From contig NZ_JXSL01000027.1 in assembly GCF_000829825.1 (NCBI RefSeq), positions 434,001 through 498,000 on the forward strand: a stretch of DNA of 64,000 nt. The letters run 5' to 3'. Both the position numbers and the translations under genes were made by a program. Under the pieces are notes generated by a model. That model was not told the origin of the DNA, did not search any database, and saw only the letters and a program-made list of their open reading frames with translations. This document shows, piece by piece, positions 17,663 through 26,091 of the stretch. The first letter of the stretch is position 1. Each line of letters begins with the position of its first letter. This DNA is from Paramagnetospirillum magnetotacticum MS-1. GTDB lineage: Bacteria > Pseudomonadota > Alphaproteobacteria > Rhodospirillales > Magnetospirillaceae.

Positions 17663-18103
17663 TCAATGCCTCAGCATTTCAGCGCGGCGGTCCAGAATCT
17701 CCTGCGGCCAGGTGGATTCGATATAGGAAAGCACCGCCTTGATTTCGGCGTCGCTCAGCTTGCCCACATAGGGCTGCATGGCCGTCTTGTAGCCGGGCGG
17801 CGCGAAACGGGCCGTGCCATGCTTGATGATGGCGAACAACTGGTCCTCGGGATGATGCCAGGTATGGCCGGACGCGTCATGGGGCGGTGCGGGCAGTTCG
17901 CCATTGGGTTTGCGCGTCTGCCAGTCGGGCTCGCCTTTAAGGTCATGGCCATGACACGAGGCGCAATGGACGTTGTAGAGGTCATAGCCCAAGGCCACCT
18001 GCCGGGCATCTTGCGGATTGATGCCGTAGCCGCGCGGCCACCAGACCCAGGCGGCCACGCCGGTCACTGCCACCACCAACAAAGCGACACCTAAACCGCG
18101 CAT
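17663..18103 (-). CDS. Membrane-anchored c-type cytochrome
   Basis: 146 residues from the ATG at 18103. One N-terminal hydrophobic segment (about 2-22) serves as signal or anchor, then a periplasmic class I cytochrome domain with the haem motif CASCH at 47-51 and the likely axial Met at 109 (TAMQPYVGKLSD). The region GHTWHHPEDQLFAIIKHG is typical of small diheme-oxidase or SoxX-like mono-haem cytochromes. Function as an electron carrier is a family inference. The nearest divergent gene encodes an ACT-domain protein. Confidence 0.85.
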   Translation of the reverse strand: MRGLGVALLVVAVTGVAAWVWWPRGYGINPQDARQVALGYDLYNVHCASCHGHDLKGEPDWQTRKPNGELPAPPHDASGHTWHHPEDQLFAIIKHGTARFAPPGYKTAMQPYVGKLSDAEIKAVLSYIESTWPQEILDRRAEMLRH

Positions 18104-18217
18104 CTGTCCCTCTCCAATTGCCAGGCCATTATAGCCCCATGTCTCGGGGTTAACAAATGCCTGAACCTGACGCATGATATGGAGTTCGCCCATTTACGCT
18201 CTTTGCTAGAGGTCCTC

Positions 18218-18730
18218 ATGGCCACCGTACTCGTTTCCGTATTCTGTTCCGATCGTACCGGGCTGGTGGCAGCCATCACCGGGCGTCTTTTCGATCTGGG
18301 CGCCGATCTCGGCGATACCAGTTTCGCCATGCTGGGCAGTGGCGCCGAGTTCACCTCGGTCTGCGAGTTGCCCCCTTCGGTCTTGGCCCAAGAGGTTGAA
18401 TCCGATCTCGGACGCCTGCCCGTGCTGGAAGGGGCCCGTATCTCGGTGCGGACTTTTGAGATGGACGCCGCCCACGGCCCGGCCGGAACCATCACCCATC
18501 GGGTGGTGGTCTCGGGTGGTGACCGTCCCGGTCTGGTGGCCCGTCTGTCCGAGGTGTTCGGCGAGTTCCAGGCCAATATCGTGCGCATGGACGCCCAGCG
18601 CCTGCCCGACCAGGGGATCTACGTCACCCGCTTTTCCGTGGCCATTCCGTCGCGTGCCGAGGCCTGCCTCACCACCGTCGCCAACACGGCCGGGGAAATG
18701 AACCTGGCCTGTTCCGTCGAGGCGGTGTGA
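18218..18730 (+). CDS. Tandem ACT-domain protein (GcvR-like)
   Basis: 170 residues built from two ACT domains, with starts visible at VLVSVFCSDRTGLVAAITGR and THRVVVSGGDRPGLVARLSE. ACT pairs without a catalytic domain resemble GcvR, which modulates glycine-cleavage regulation in enterobacteria; ligand and partner are unknown here. The ATG at 18218 follows AGAGG with a 5-base spacer, which decides it over an upstream in-frame codon at 18179. Its stop overlaps the next start (TGATG), and putA follows, so amino-acid sensing upstream of proline catabolism is plausible. Confidence 0.85.
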   Translation: MATVLVSVFCSDRTGLVAAITGRLFDLGADLGDTSFAMLGSGAEFTSVCELPPSVLAQEVESDLGRLPVLEGARISVRTFEMDAAHGPAGTITHRVVVSGGDRPGLVARLSEVFGEFQANIVRMDAQRLPDQGIYVTRFSVAIPSRAEACLTTVANTAGEMNLACSVEAV

Positions 18731-18915
18731 TGGACGCCAATATGGGGGCTAAGGACCGGCTGATCCGCGTGGCGGTTGCGCTGGTCATGATGGGACTGGC
18801 CTTGGGCAATCTGATCGGGCCGTGGGGATGGATCGGCATTATTCCGCTGGTCTCGGCGGCGCTGGGCTGGTGCCCCATATACATGCTTGCGGGGCTGTCG
18901 ACCCGCGGGGTTTAG
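18730..18915 (+). CDS. Small DUF2892 inner-membrane protein
   Basis: 61 residues with two hydrophobic segments separated by a short GPWGW turn. The pattern N-x-G-x-KDRLIRVAVAL at the start and WCPIYMLAGLST at the end is that of the DUF2892 (YgaP C-terminal-like) membrane domain, including the conserved WCP. The ATG overlaps the ACT gene stop by one base, and putA begins 40 bases after the stop. Function unknown; related domains are often fused to rhodanese. Confidence 0.8.
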   Translation: MDANMGAKDRLIRVAVALVMMGLALGNLIGPWGWIGIIPLVSAALGWCPIYMLAGLSTRGV

Positions 18916-18955
18916 CCCGGCCGGACCAGAGCGGCGGGGAGAAAGAGACAAAGCC

Positions 18956-21900
18956 ATGATCTTCACCCAGCCCCTTCCCTCTCCCACTGCCGAACGCTTG
19001 GCCATCCACCAAGCCGCCGCCAGGGATGAGGCCGATCTGGTGTCCGGTCTGGCGGCGGCCGTTCCGCTTGAAGACGAAGCGCGCCGCCGTGCGGTCAATC
19101 ATGCCGTCAATCTGGTTGACGGCGCGCGGCAGAACCGCCGATCCCTTGGCCTGGATGGTTTTTTGAACGAGTACCGGCTATCCACCCGCGAAGGCGTGGT
19201 GATGATGTGCCTGGCCGAAGCCTTGCTGCGCATTCCCGATGACCATACCGCCGATCTGCTGATCAAGGACAAGATCGGGTCGGGGGATTGGGACGACCAT
19301 CTCGGCCACTCCCCTTCGCTTTTCGTCAACGCCTCTACCTGGGCCCTGGTGCTGGGCGACAGGCTTTTGCATCTGGAAGAGGACGGCAGGGCAACCTTGG
19401 GCCGGATGGCGGGACGTCTGGGCGAAGCGGTGGTGCGCCGGGCGCTGCGTCAGGCCATGGGTCTGATGGGCCGCCAATTCGTCATGGGACGCAGCATCGC
19501 CGAGGCCCTGGACCATGCCCGCGCCTGGGAGGCCAAGGGTTACCTCCATTCCTTCGACATGCTGGGCGAAGCGGCGCGTTGCGAGGCGACGGCGCTGGAC
19601 TATGTTCGCGCCTATACCACCGCCATCGAGGCTTTGGGCCGCCATGCCACGGGGGACGGCGTCATCGCGGGGCCGGGCATCTCGGTCAAGCTTTCAGCCC
19701 TGCATCCCCGTTTCGAGATGGCCCAGCGTGGTCGGGTCATGGCGGAACTGGTGCCGCGCCTGCGCGATCTCTGCCTCAAGGCCCGCCACGCCGGAATCGG
19801 ACTGACCATCGATGCCGAGGAGGCCGACCGTCTGGAAATCTCCCTGGACGTCATCGAAGCGGCCCTTTCCGACTCTGGTCTGGATGGCTGGAGCGGGTTC
19901 GGCATGGCGATCCAGGCCTATCAGAAGCGGGCCCGGCCGGTCATCGCCTGGGCTGGCGCCCTGGCGGCGCGGCGGCAATGCCGCCTGATGATCCGTCTGG
20001 TCAAGGGCGCCTATTGGGATGGCGAGATCAAACGGGCCCAGGAGCGCGGGCTGCACGGCTTTCCCGTATTCACGGCCAAGGAAGCCACCGACGTCTCCTA
20101 TCTGGCCTGCGCCGCTGATCTATTGGCCCGGCCCGATCTGTTCTATCCCCAGTTTGCCACCCACAACGCCCACACCGTGGCTGCCATCGTGGAAATGACG
20201 GGCGGGCCGGGTGATTGGGAGTTCCAGCGGCTGCATGGCATGGGCGAAGCCCTCTACGCCCAGTTGGTGCCCCAATTCGCCTGCCGGATCTATGCGCCCG
20301 TGGGATCCCATCAGGACCTTCTGCCCTATCTGGTGCGCCGCCTGTTGGAGAACGGCGCCAATTCCTCTTTCGTCAGCCGCCTTGCCGATGAAGACATTCC
20401 CGCCCATGTGGTCGCCGCCGATCCCCTGGCGATCTTGGGCCGCATCACGCCGCAAATGGTGGCTGCGCCTTCCGCCCTGTTCGAACCGCAACGGCGCAAT
20501 TCAAGCGGGCTGGACCTGTCCTCGCCTGCCGTCCTGGCCCAACTGGACCTGGCCTTGGCCGCCGCCGCGACGCCCGAGCGGGCGCATCCGATCATCGATG
20601 GCCAGATGTTGGATACAGACAACGCGACCCCGGTGCTTGATCCCGCCGATCATCGTCGGATCGTGGGAGAGGTCGTGGATGCCCATCCGGCCCAGGTGGC
20701 GGCGGCCCTGGCTTCGGCCCACGCAGCCTTCCCCGCCTGGGACGATCTGGGCGGCGAAGGCCGCGCGGCCATTCTGGACAAGGCCGCCGAAATGCTGGAG
20801 GACCAACGGGCCCGCTTCATGGCCCTGGCCATCCGCGAAGCGGGAAAGACGCTTCCCGACGCCTTGGGCGAAGTGCGCGAAGCGGTGGATTTCCTGCGCT
20901 TTTATGCCGCCGAGGCGCGGACGCGCTTTGCCCATCCCCTACCCCTTCCCGGTCCCGTCGGAGAAAGCAATCATCTGATGCTGGGCGGCCGTGGCGTCTT
21001 CGCCTGTATCTCGCCCTGGAATTTCCCGCTGGCCATCTTCATGGGCCAAGTGGCCGCCGCCCTGGCCGCAGGCAATACGGTCGTGGCCAAGCCCGCGCCT
21101 CAAACGCCGCTGATGGCGGCGGCGGCGGTGCGTCTGCTCCATGCTGCTGGCGTGCCGCCTAAGGTCCTGCATCTGGTGCCCGGCGGGCCCTCGGTGGGCG
21201 AGGCGCTGGTATCGAGCCCCATGTTGGATGGAATCAGCTTTACCGGCTCCACCGCCACGGCACGCCAAATCAACCGGATCCGGGCCGCCATGGATGGACC
21301 GCTGCTGCCCCTGATCGCCGAGACCGGCGGTCTCAACGCCATGATCGTCGATTCTTCGGCCCTGGCCGAACAGGTTGTGGCCGATTGCCAGGAAAGCGCC
21401 TTCCGCTCCGCCGGGCAACGCTGCTCGGCGCTGCGCATCGCCTTCATCCAGCGCGAGGCCTGGACGCGTATCGAACCCTTGCTGGCCGGAGCCATGGCGG
21501 AACTGTCCCTAGGCGACCCGGCCCTGCTGTCGACCGATGTGGGGCCAGTGATCGACGAGGCGGCCCGCCAGCGCCTGTTGGCCCATGGCGGGAAATTGCG
21601 CCACGCGGGCCGCGCCATCGGTCAATCCCCATTTCCCGCCGATTGCCGCTTTGGCACCTTCTTCGCCCCCATGGCTTATGAGCTGGAAAACCTGGACCTG
21701 CTGCGGGCCGAGGTTTTCGGCCCCATCCTGCATGTCATCACCTGGGAATCAGGGCATTTGGACAAGGTCCTGGACGCTGTGGCCGCCACCTCCTACGGGC
21801 TGACGCTTGGCATTCATTCGCGCATCGACGCCACCATCGCCCAGGTGGTGGCGCGCGCCCGCATCGGCAACATCTACGTCAATCGCGCCATGATCGGGGC

Positions 21901-22075
21901 GGTGGTCGGCTCCCAGCCCTTCGGTGGGCTGGGCCTGTCAGGAACCGGCGCCAAGGCTGGCGGGCCCAATACCCTGATCCGTTATGGCGTCGAACGCTGC
22001 CTGTCGGTCAATACCGCCGCGGCCGGAGGCGATGCCGCCCTGATGGCCGGGCCGCAGCGGGGCCACGCCAAATAG
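18956..22075 (+). CDS. putA: Bifunctional proline dehydrogenase / P5C dehydrogenase
   Basis: Oxidises proline to glutamate in two steps at the membrane surface. 1039 residues, a minimal PutA lacking the N-terminal ribbon-helix-helix repressor domain of E. coli PutA. The FAD-binding proline dehydrogenase part has SVKLSALHPRFEMAQRGRVM, LTIDAEEADRLEISLDVI and the substrate block LMIRLVKGAYWDGEIK. The aldehyde dehydrogenase part has ISPWNFPLAIFMGQ, SFTGSTATARQI, AETGGLNAMIV and the catalytic Cys at 823 (SAGQRCSALR). Because it has no DNA-binding domain, any regulation must come from elsewhere. Confidence 0.96.
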   Translation: MIFTQPLPSPTAERLAIHQAAARDEADLVSGLAAAVPLEDEARRRAVNHAVNLVDGARQNRRSLGLDGFLNEYRLSTREGVVMMCLAEALLRIPDDHTADLLIKDKIGSGDWDDHLGHSPSLFVNASTWALVLGDRLLHLEEDGRATLGRMAGRLGEAVVRRALRQAMGLMGRQFVMGRSIAEALDHARAWEAKGYLHSFDMLGEAARCEATALDYVRAYTTAIEALGRHATGDGVIAGPGISVKLSALHPRFEMAQRGRVMAELVPRLRDLCLKARHAGIGLTIDAEEADRLEISLDVIEAALSDSGLDGWSGFGMAIQAYQKRARPVIAWAGALAARRQCRLMIRLVKGAYWDGEIKRAQERGLHGFPVFTAKEATDVSYLACAADLLARPDLFYPQFATHNAHTVAAIVEMTGGPGDWEFQRLHGMGEALYAQLVPQFACRIYAPVGSHQDLLPYLVRRLLENGANSSFVSRLADEDIPAHVVAADPLAILGRITPQMVAAPSALFEPQRRNSSGLDLSSPAVLAQLDLALAAAATPERAHPIIDGQMLDTDNATPVLDPADHRRIVGEVVDAHPAQVAAALASAHAAFPAWDDLGGEGRAAILDKAAEMLEDQRARFMALAIREAGKTLPDALGEVREAVDFLRFYAAEARTRFAHPLPLPGPVGESNHLMLGGRGVFACISPWNFPLAIFMGQVAAALAAGNTVVAKPAPQTPLMAAAAVRLLHAAGVPPKVLHLVPGGPSVGEALVSSPMLDGISFTGSTATARQINRIRAAMDGPLLPLIAETGGLNAMIVDSSALAEQVVADCQESAFRSAGQRCSALRIAFIQREAWTRIEPLLAGAMAELSLGDPALLSTDVGPVIDEAARQRLLAHGGKLRHAGRAIGQSPFPADCRFGTFFAPMAYELENLDLLRAEVFGPILHVITWESGHLDKVLDAVAATSYGLTLGIHSRIDATIAQVVARARIGNIYVNRAMIGAVVGSQPFGGLGLSGTGAKAGGPNTLIRYGVERCLSVNTAAAGGDAALMAGPQRGHAK

Positions 22076-22209
22076 AGTAGTCGTAGCCAACATCTCATAC
22101 TATATTTGCATTATCCAAGTAATCCTTGGATGGGATCCGATTTCATTGCGTTAAGGCAATTTTAAAATTGCGCCATCGCAATGTATTCATTGCGACATGG
22201 AAATATTGC
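22076..22209. repeat. AT-rich cluster of inverted repeats between convergent putA and NDUFAF6-like genes
   Basis: No coding signal. The stretch is markedly AT-rich against GC-rich neighbours and holds three perfect dyads: ATCCAAG-TAATC-CTTGGAT at 22113-22131, the 16-bp palindrome GCAATTTTAAAATTGC at 22156-22171, and CGCAATG-TATT-CATTGCG at 22177-22194. ATTGC/GCAAT occurs repeatedly (22145, 22156, 22167, 22178, 22189, 22204). It may end transcription from both sides or bind a protein; it does not look like a GC-stem/T-tract terminator. Confidence 0.7.
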
Positions 22210-23055
22210 CTAGAATCGCCCCATCAGATGGGCGATAACCAGCCGTATGGGGCGCGGATTGGGACGCGGCACCCGGCTGTCAAAGGGATTCCATCCTGAT
22301 TTTTCAATGACTTGCAGGTATCCATCAGCCAGGATGGCGGGAAGAAGGGCGGCCAGCCCCTGCCGCCCCGCCTTGAACTTCCGCGCCTCGCTTAGATGAT
22401 GACGGGCCCGCTCTCCCATGACTTGGACCGCGGCTGTCAACGCCTCCATTGACGCTCGCCCTGCCAGGACCTCTTCACCTCGGCTGCCGTATTGGCCAAG
22501 CAGGCCCTCAGGCAGCGTCAATTTCCCCATTGACAGGTGATGGCCCAAGGCGCGGAGGTTACCGATCATCCCCCAGGCCGTGCCAACATGATCGCCCGCC
22601 CGGCGGATTTCCTCGGATGTGCCCCCCAAAACCGCCAAAGCCAGTTGCGTCAGGGCGGCGGAACTGCGCTGGACATATCTTTCCGCCTCGGCCATGTCGG
22701 CCGGGGCAAAGCCTTCCAGATCGTCCTGGCGGGCGCTTATGAGATCATCGAAGGCCTGAAGCGGCAGGTCGTGCCTGCGGATCAGCTCTGCCAATGGCCT
22801 TGCTATGGGATGGTTGTCGCAGGTTCCCCCCTCCGCTCCGCTGATCAAGGTGTCGCGCCACCATTGCAGGCGGATCATCCCGGCCATGGGTTCGCGCACG
22901 CTTTCCTGGACCTTGGCAATCTCCAGGTTGAAGGCATAAAGCAGCATCAGGGATTCACGCCTGTCAGGTGGCGCGAACAAGGCGGTGGCAAAGCGGTCGC
23001 GGTCGAATTCAAAGACCTGGCGGGCGGCATGGGACAGGGTGTCGGGGGCGGACAT
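22210..23055 (-). CDS. Squalene/phytoene-synthase-fold protein, NDUFAF6-like
   Basis: 281 residues. The sequence resembles the alphaproteobacterial relatives of NDUFAF6, a mitochondrial complex I assembly factor: LMLLYAFNLEIAKVQESVRE, MIRLQWWRDTLI, HPIARPLAELIRRHDLP and a C-terminal NPFDSRV block. The two Asp-rich prenyl-diphosphate motifs of real synthases are absent (NLEIAKVQESV instead of a DxxxD; GTAWGMIGNLRAL instead of the second), so prenyl transfer is unlikely. The ATG at 23055 was chosen; the open frame goes upstream but without family sequence. Divergent from hpnC, 87 bases apart. Confidence 0.8.
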   Translation of the reverse strand: MSAPDTLSHAARQVFEFDRDRFATALFAPPDRRESLMLLYAFNLEIAKVQESVREPMAGMIRLQWWRDTLISGAEGGTCDNHPIARPLAELIRRHDLPLQAFDDLISARQDDLEGFAPADMAEAERYVQRSSAALTQLALAVLGGTSEEIRRAGDHVGTAWGMIGNLRALGHHLSMGKLTLPEGLLGQYGSRGEEVLAGRASMEALTAAVQVMGERARHHLSEARKFKAGRQGLAALLPAILADGYLQVIEKSGWNPFDSRVPRPNPRPIRLVIAHLMGRF

Positions 23056-23142
23056 GAGACCTCGTTTCAACTGGAGCCCGGCAGGCGAGCGTGGCATATA
23101 TAGCCCTTCCCGCCCCCCGCTCCAATTGGAAGGCCGAACGCC

Positions 23143-23973
23143 TTGTCCCTCCCCGCCGCCAGCAAGACAGCCTCCCAGGAAAACTTCCCGGTGGCCTCGC
23201 TGCTGCTGCCTGCCGCCAGACGCGTCACGATCATGGCCTATTACCACTTCGCACGGCATGCCGACGATATCGGGGATTCGCCCAGCCTTTCCCCAGAGGA
23301 AAAGGTCGCCGGGCTCGACGCCCTGGATCGCGCCCTGCACGGCCAGGAAACAGGTCCTGCCCTGGTCATGGCCGAGGAATATCGCCGCGCGGTGAATGGC
23401 GACGAGACGATGATCGAGCATGCCTCCCAGTTGCTCCATGCCTTTCGCCGCGATTCCGTCCGCGATTACTGCGCCGACTGGGCCGACCTGATGGAATATT
23501 GCCGTTTTTCCGCCGCCCCCGTTGGGCGCTTCCTGCTCGATCTCAGTGGTGAGAACCACGATACCTTCGCGCCCTCCGACGCGCTATGCGCCGCTCTTCA
23601 GGTGCTGAACCACCTCCAGGATTGCGGCAAGGATTATCACGAACTGAAGCGGGTCTATCTCCCCCAGGACTGGATGGCCGCCCAAGGGCTTTCCGTGGAC
23701 GTGCTGGCAGGCAGCAGCAGCCCCGCCGCACTTCGCCGGGTTATCGACCAGACCCTGGACGCCACCGACGGCCTGATCGCCCTGGCCCAGCCCCTGCCCG
23801 GTCTGGTCAAGGATTGGCGCATGCGCCTGCAATCGGCCATCACCGTACGGGTGGCGGAACAGCTTTCGGCCAAACTGCGCCGGGGCGACCCCCTGGCCGA
23901 ACGGGTCAAGCTCAGTAAACTCGACTATGCCGGGGTGTTCCTGGTGGGCCTGTGGCGGGGTCTGACGGCGTGA
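23143..23973 (+). CDS. hpnC: HpnC-type squalene synthase component (hydroxysqualene synthase)
   Basis: Converts presqualene diphosphate to hydroxysqualene in the bacterial three-step squalene route. 276 residues. Asp-rich motifs are intact: FARHADDIGD (about 36-45) and LNHLQDCGKDYHEL. The N-terminal ENFPVASLLLPAARR is typical of HpnC and must be included, and the only start codon available downstream of an in-frame TAG is TTG at 23143; GGAAGG lies 9 bases before it. The stop overlaps the hpnE GTG start. Confidence 0.9.
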   Translation: MSLPAASKTASQENFPVASLLLPAARRVTIMAYYHFARHADDIGDSPSLSPEEKVAGLDALDRALHGQETGPALVMAEEYRRAVNGDETMIEHASQLLHAFRRDSVRDYCADWADLMEYCRFSAAPVGRFLLDLSGENHDTFAPSDALCAALQVLNHLQDCGKDYHELKRVYLPQDWMAAQGLSVDVLAGSSSPAALRRVIDQTLDATDGLIALAQPLPGLVKDWRMRLQSAITVRVAEQLSAKLRRGDPLAERVKLSKLDYAGVFLVGLWRGLTA

Positions 23974-25184
23974 GCAGCGCGGGCACTCTGCATGTGGTGG
24001 GAGCCGGTCTGGCTGGTCTGGCCGCCGCAGTCGCCGCCGCCAAGGCAGGCCAGCGCGTCGTCGTCCACGAGGCGGCGGGCCATGCGGGCGGACGCTGCCG
24101 CTCTTTCATGGATGAGCGCCTGGGCCGGGTCATCGACAATGGCAGCCATCTGGTGCTGGGCGCCAACCGCACGGCACTCGCCTATGCGCGGGCCACGGGC
24201 GGCATCGAGGCCATGGAGGCGGCCCAGCCCGCCTTTCCCTTCATCGATCTGGCTTCGGCCAAATCCTGGACGGTAACGCCGTCTCGTCCGCCTGCCGGAA
24301 TTGGCGAGATCCTCAGGGCCCTGGGCCTGCCCTGGACCGGAAAATCCGAGACCGTGGGAAGTCGTCTGGGTCATACAGCCTCCTTCACCCGTTTCTGGTT
24401 GCCCATGTGCGAGGCGATCATGAACACCGCGCCCCACGAGGCCTCGGCCCGTATGTTCACCTGGACCATGCGCAAGGCGCTGTTGGGCGGCGCCCCGGCC
24501 CTGACTCCCTGGATCTTTCCCGGCGGTCTGTCGGCGGCCCTGGTGGCGCCCGCCTTGGCCACACTGTCGCTGTTCGGAGCCGAGATCCATTTTCGCCGCC
24601 GCCTTAAGGCGGTGAATTCCCAAGCGCTCAGCTTTGATGATACCGAGGTGGCGCTGGGTGCCGCCGACCGGGTCATCCTGGCCCTGCCCCCCTGGGTACT
24701 GGCTCCGCTGCTGCCGGGCACTATTCCCGACATGCCGACCCGGCCCATCGTCAATGCCCATTTCCGTTGCGCCCAGCCCATTGACCTGCCCCATGGCAGC
24801 CATTTCCTCGGTCTGGTCAACGCCTCGGGCCATTGGCTGTTCACCCGTGGCGACGTGCTGTCCGTGACCGTGTCAGCTGCCGGTTCTCTGGTGGATCTGG
24901 ACAACGATTCCATCGCGGAACGGCTGTGGGAGGAAATCCGGAGGGCGCTGAACCTGCCGCCCATCCCGCCGCCGCCCTATCGCATCATGAAGGAAAAGCG
25001 GGCGACCCTGGCCCATGACAACCAGACGACGGCCAGCCGTCCGGGGCCGGTTACCGGAATCGAGGGGATCTTTCTCGCGGGCGACTGGATCGCCTCTCCC
25101 TGGCCCTGTACCATCGAAGCGGCCATTTCCAGCGGGCTGTCCGCGGCGCGTCTTGCGCTATCGAGGCCCGGTTTGACATTTTAA
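23970..25184 (+). CDS. hpnE: HpnE-type FAD-dependent hydroxysqualene dehydroxylase
   Basis: Reduces hydroxysqualene to squalene, feeding hopanoid synthesis. 404 residues. The Rossmann FAD motif LHVVGAGLAGLAAAVAAAKA begins near residue 6, followed by AGGRCRSFMDERLGRVIDNG; the C-terminal FAD block is GIEGIFLAGDWIASPWP. The GTG at 23970 overlaps the hpnC stop (GTGA), so the two are coupled. hpnD, which usually lies between them, is missing here and must be elsewhere in the genome. Confidence 0.9.
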   Translation: MSSAGTLHVVGAGLAGLAAAVAAAKAGQRVVVHEAAGHAGGRCRSFMDERLGRVIDNGSHLVLGANRTALAYARATGGIEAMEAAQPAFPFIDLASAKSWTVTPSRPPAGIGEILRALGLPWTGKSETVGSRLGHTASFTRFWLPMCEAIMNTAPHEASARMFTWTMRKALLGGAPALTPWIFPGGLSAALVAPALATLSLFGAEIHFRRRLKAVNSQALSFDDTEVALGAADRVILALPPWVLAPLLPGTIPDMPTRPIVNAHFRCAQPIDLPHGSHFLGLVNASGHWLFTRGDVLSVTVSAAGSLVDLDNDSIAERLWEEIRRALNLPPIPPPPYRIMKEKRATLAHDNQTTASRPGPVTGIEGIFLAGDWIASPWPCTIEAAISSGLSAARLALSRPGLTF

Positions 25185-25243
25185 CGGGGCAATATCCGAC
25201 AAAGGTGCTTCACAATCGCGCCCGGAGTTCCTATCTTTGGCTC

Positions 25244-25257
25244 ATCGTTTAGACGAT
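25244..25257. promoter_or_regulatory. Small dyad upstream of sodB
   Basis: ATCGT-TTAG-ACGAT is a perfect 5-bp inverted repeat about 45-57 bases before the sodB start. Iron-type superoxide dismutase genes are often controlled by iron or redox regulators, so this could be an operator, but the repeat is short and chance is possible. Confidence 0.25.
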
Positions 25258-25300
25258 TTCCAATTCAATGCAGAACCCCTTGACGAGATAGAGGTGAATT

Positions 25301-25897
25301 ATGGCTTTTGAGCTTCCGCCGCTCCCCTTCGCCAACGACGCGCTGGAGCCCCACATTTCCGCCCGCACCTTCGAATTCCATCACGGCAAGCATCACGCGG
25401 CCTATGTGACCAACCTCAATAACCTGACCAAGGACACCGACCTGGCGTCCAAGTCCCTGGAAGAGGTGATCAAGGTGGCCGCGGCCGATCTGCCTGCCAA
25501 GCAGGGCATTTTCAACAATGCCGCCCAGGTGTGGAACCACACTTTCTTCTGGAACTGCCTGAAGAAGGGTGGCGGCGGCAAGCCTGGGCCTAAGCTGCTG
25601 GCCAAGATCGAGTCCGATCTGGGCGGTTTCGACAAGTTCAAGGAAGACTTCAAGGCCGCCGCCGTTGGCCAGTTCGGCTCGGGCTGGGCCTGGCTGGTGC
25701 TGGACGGGGGCAAGCTGAAGATCACCAAGACCGCCAATGCCGACCTGCCCCTGGCCCATGGTCAGAAGGCCCTGCTCACCGTCGATGTGTGGGAGCACGC
25801 CTATTACCTGGACTGGCAGAACCGCCGCCCCGATTTCGTCCAGTGCTTCCTGGACAATCTGGTGAACTGGGACTTCGTGGAAGCCAATCTGGGCTGA
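25301..25897 (+). CDS. sodB: Superoxide dismutase, iron type
   Basis: Dismutates superoxide in the cytosol. 198 residues. The four metal ligands are H27, H80, D162 and H166 (VDVWEHAYYLD). Iron preference is suggested by Gln76 in FNNAAQVWNHTFFW, the second-sphere residue placed as in FeSOD. A good ribosome site (GAGGTG) precedes the ATG. It is monocistronic, with its own space upstream and an intrinsic terminator after it. Confidence 0.96.
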   Translation: MAFELPPLPFANDALEPHISARTFEFHHGKHHAAYVTNLNNLTKDTDLASKSLEEVIKVAAADLPAKQGIFNNAAQVWNHTFFWNCLKKGGGGKPGPKLLAKIESDLGGFDKFKEDFKAAAVGQFGSGWAWLVLDGGKLKITKTANADLPLAHGQKALLTVDVWEHAYYLDWQNRRPDFVQCFLDNLVNWDFVEANLG

Positions 25898-25914
25898 CAC
25901 GGCAAGGAATAAGG

Positions 25915-25950
25915 AAAAGCCCCCTTCCCTTCGCGGATGGGGGCTTTTTT
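25915..25950 (+). terminator. Intrinsic terminator after sodB
   Basis: GCCCCC at 25919-25924 pairs with GGGGGC at 25939-25944, flanked by AAAA before and six T residues after, 18 bases past the sodB stop. The A and T tracts extend the stem, so it could also work for transcripts arriving on the minus strand. Confidence 0.85.
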
Positions 25951-25965
25951 CATGTCCAATCCATT

Positions 25966-26087
25966 ACGGGGCTCCCGCCCCGCACCCTGGTTGGAGGAAA
26001 ACCTCCAAACCTCCTTTTGCATCTGAAAATAAAATGGGGTTTGGGGCCTATGGCCCCGAGCGGGTGTGGGCGGCGGCCCACTTTCAA
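25966..26087 (+). repeat. Four-hairpin dispersed repeat, copy 1
   Basis: Non-coding, about 120 bp between convergent sodB and the NDUFAF3-like gene. Four stems in order: GGGGC/GCCCC (25968-25981), TTGGAGG/CCTCCAA (25991-26008), GGGGCC/GGCCCC (26043-26057) and GTGGGC/GCCCAC (26066-26081), with an A-rich single-stranded middle. A second copy with the same order and direction is at 49043-49163; the second stem has changed in both arms between copies (TCAGGG/CCCTGA there). Both copies sit between convergent gene ends. Confidence 0.75.
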
Positions 26088-26091
26088 GACA

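Noticed and set aside
22210-23055. Reading this gene as hpnD (presqualene diphosphate synthase)
   Set aside because: The catalytic Asp-rich motifs are missing and conserved blocks fit the NDUFAF6-like branch.
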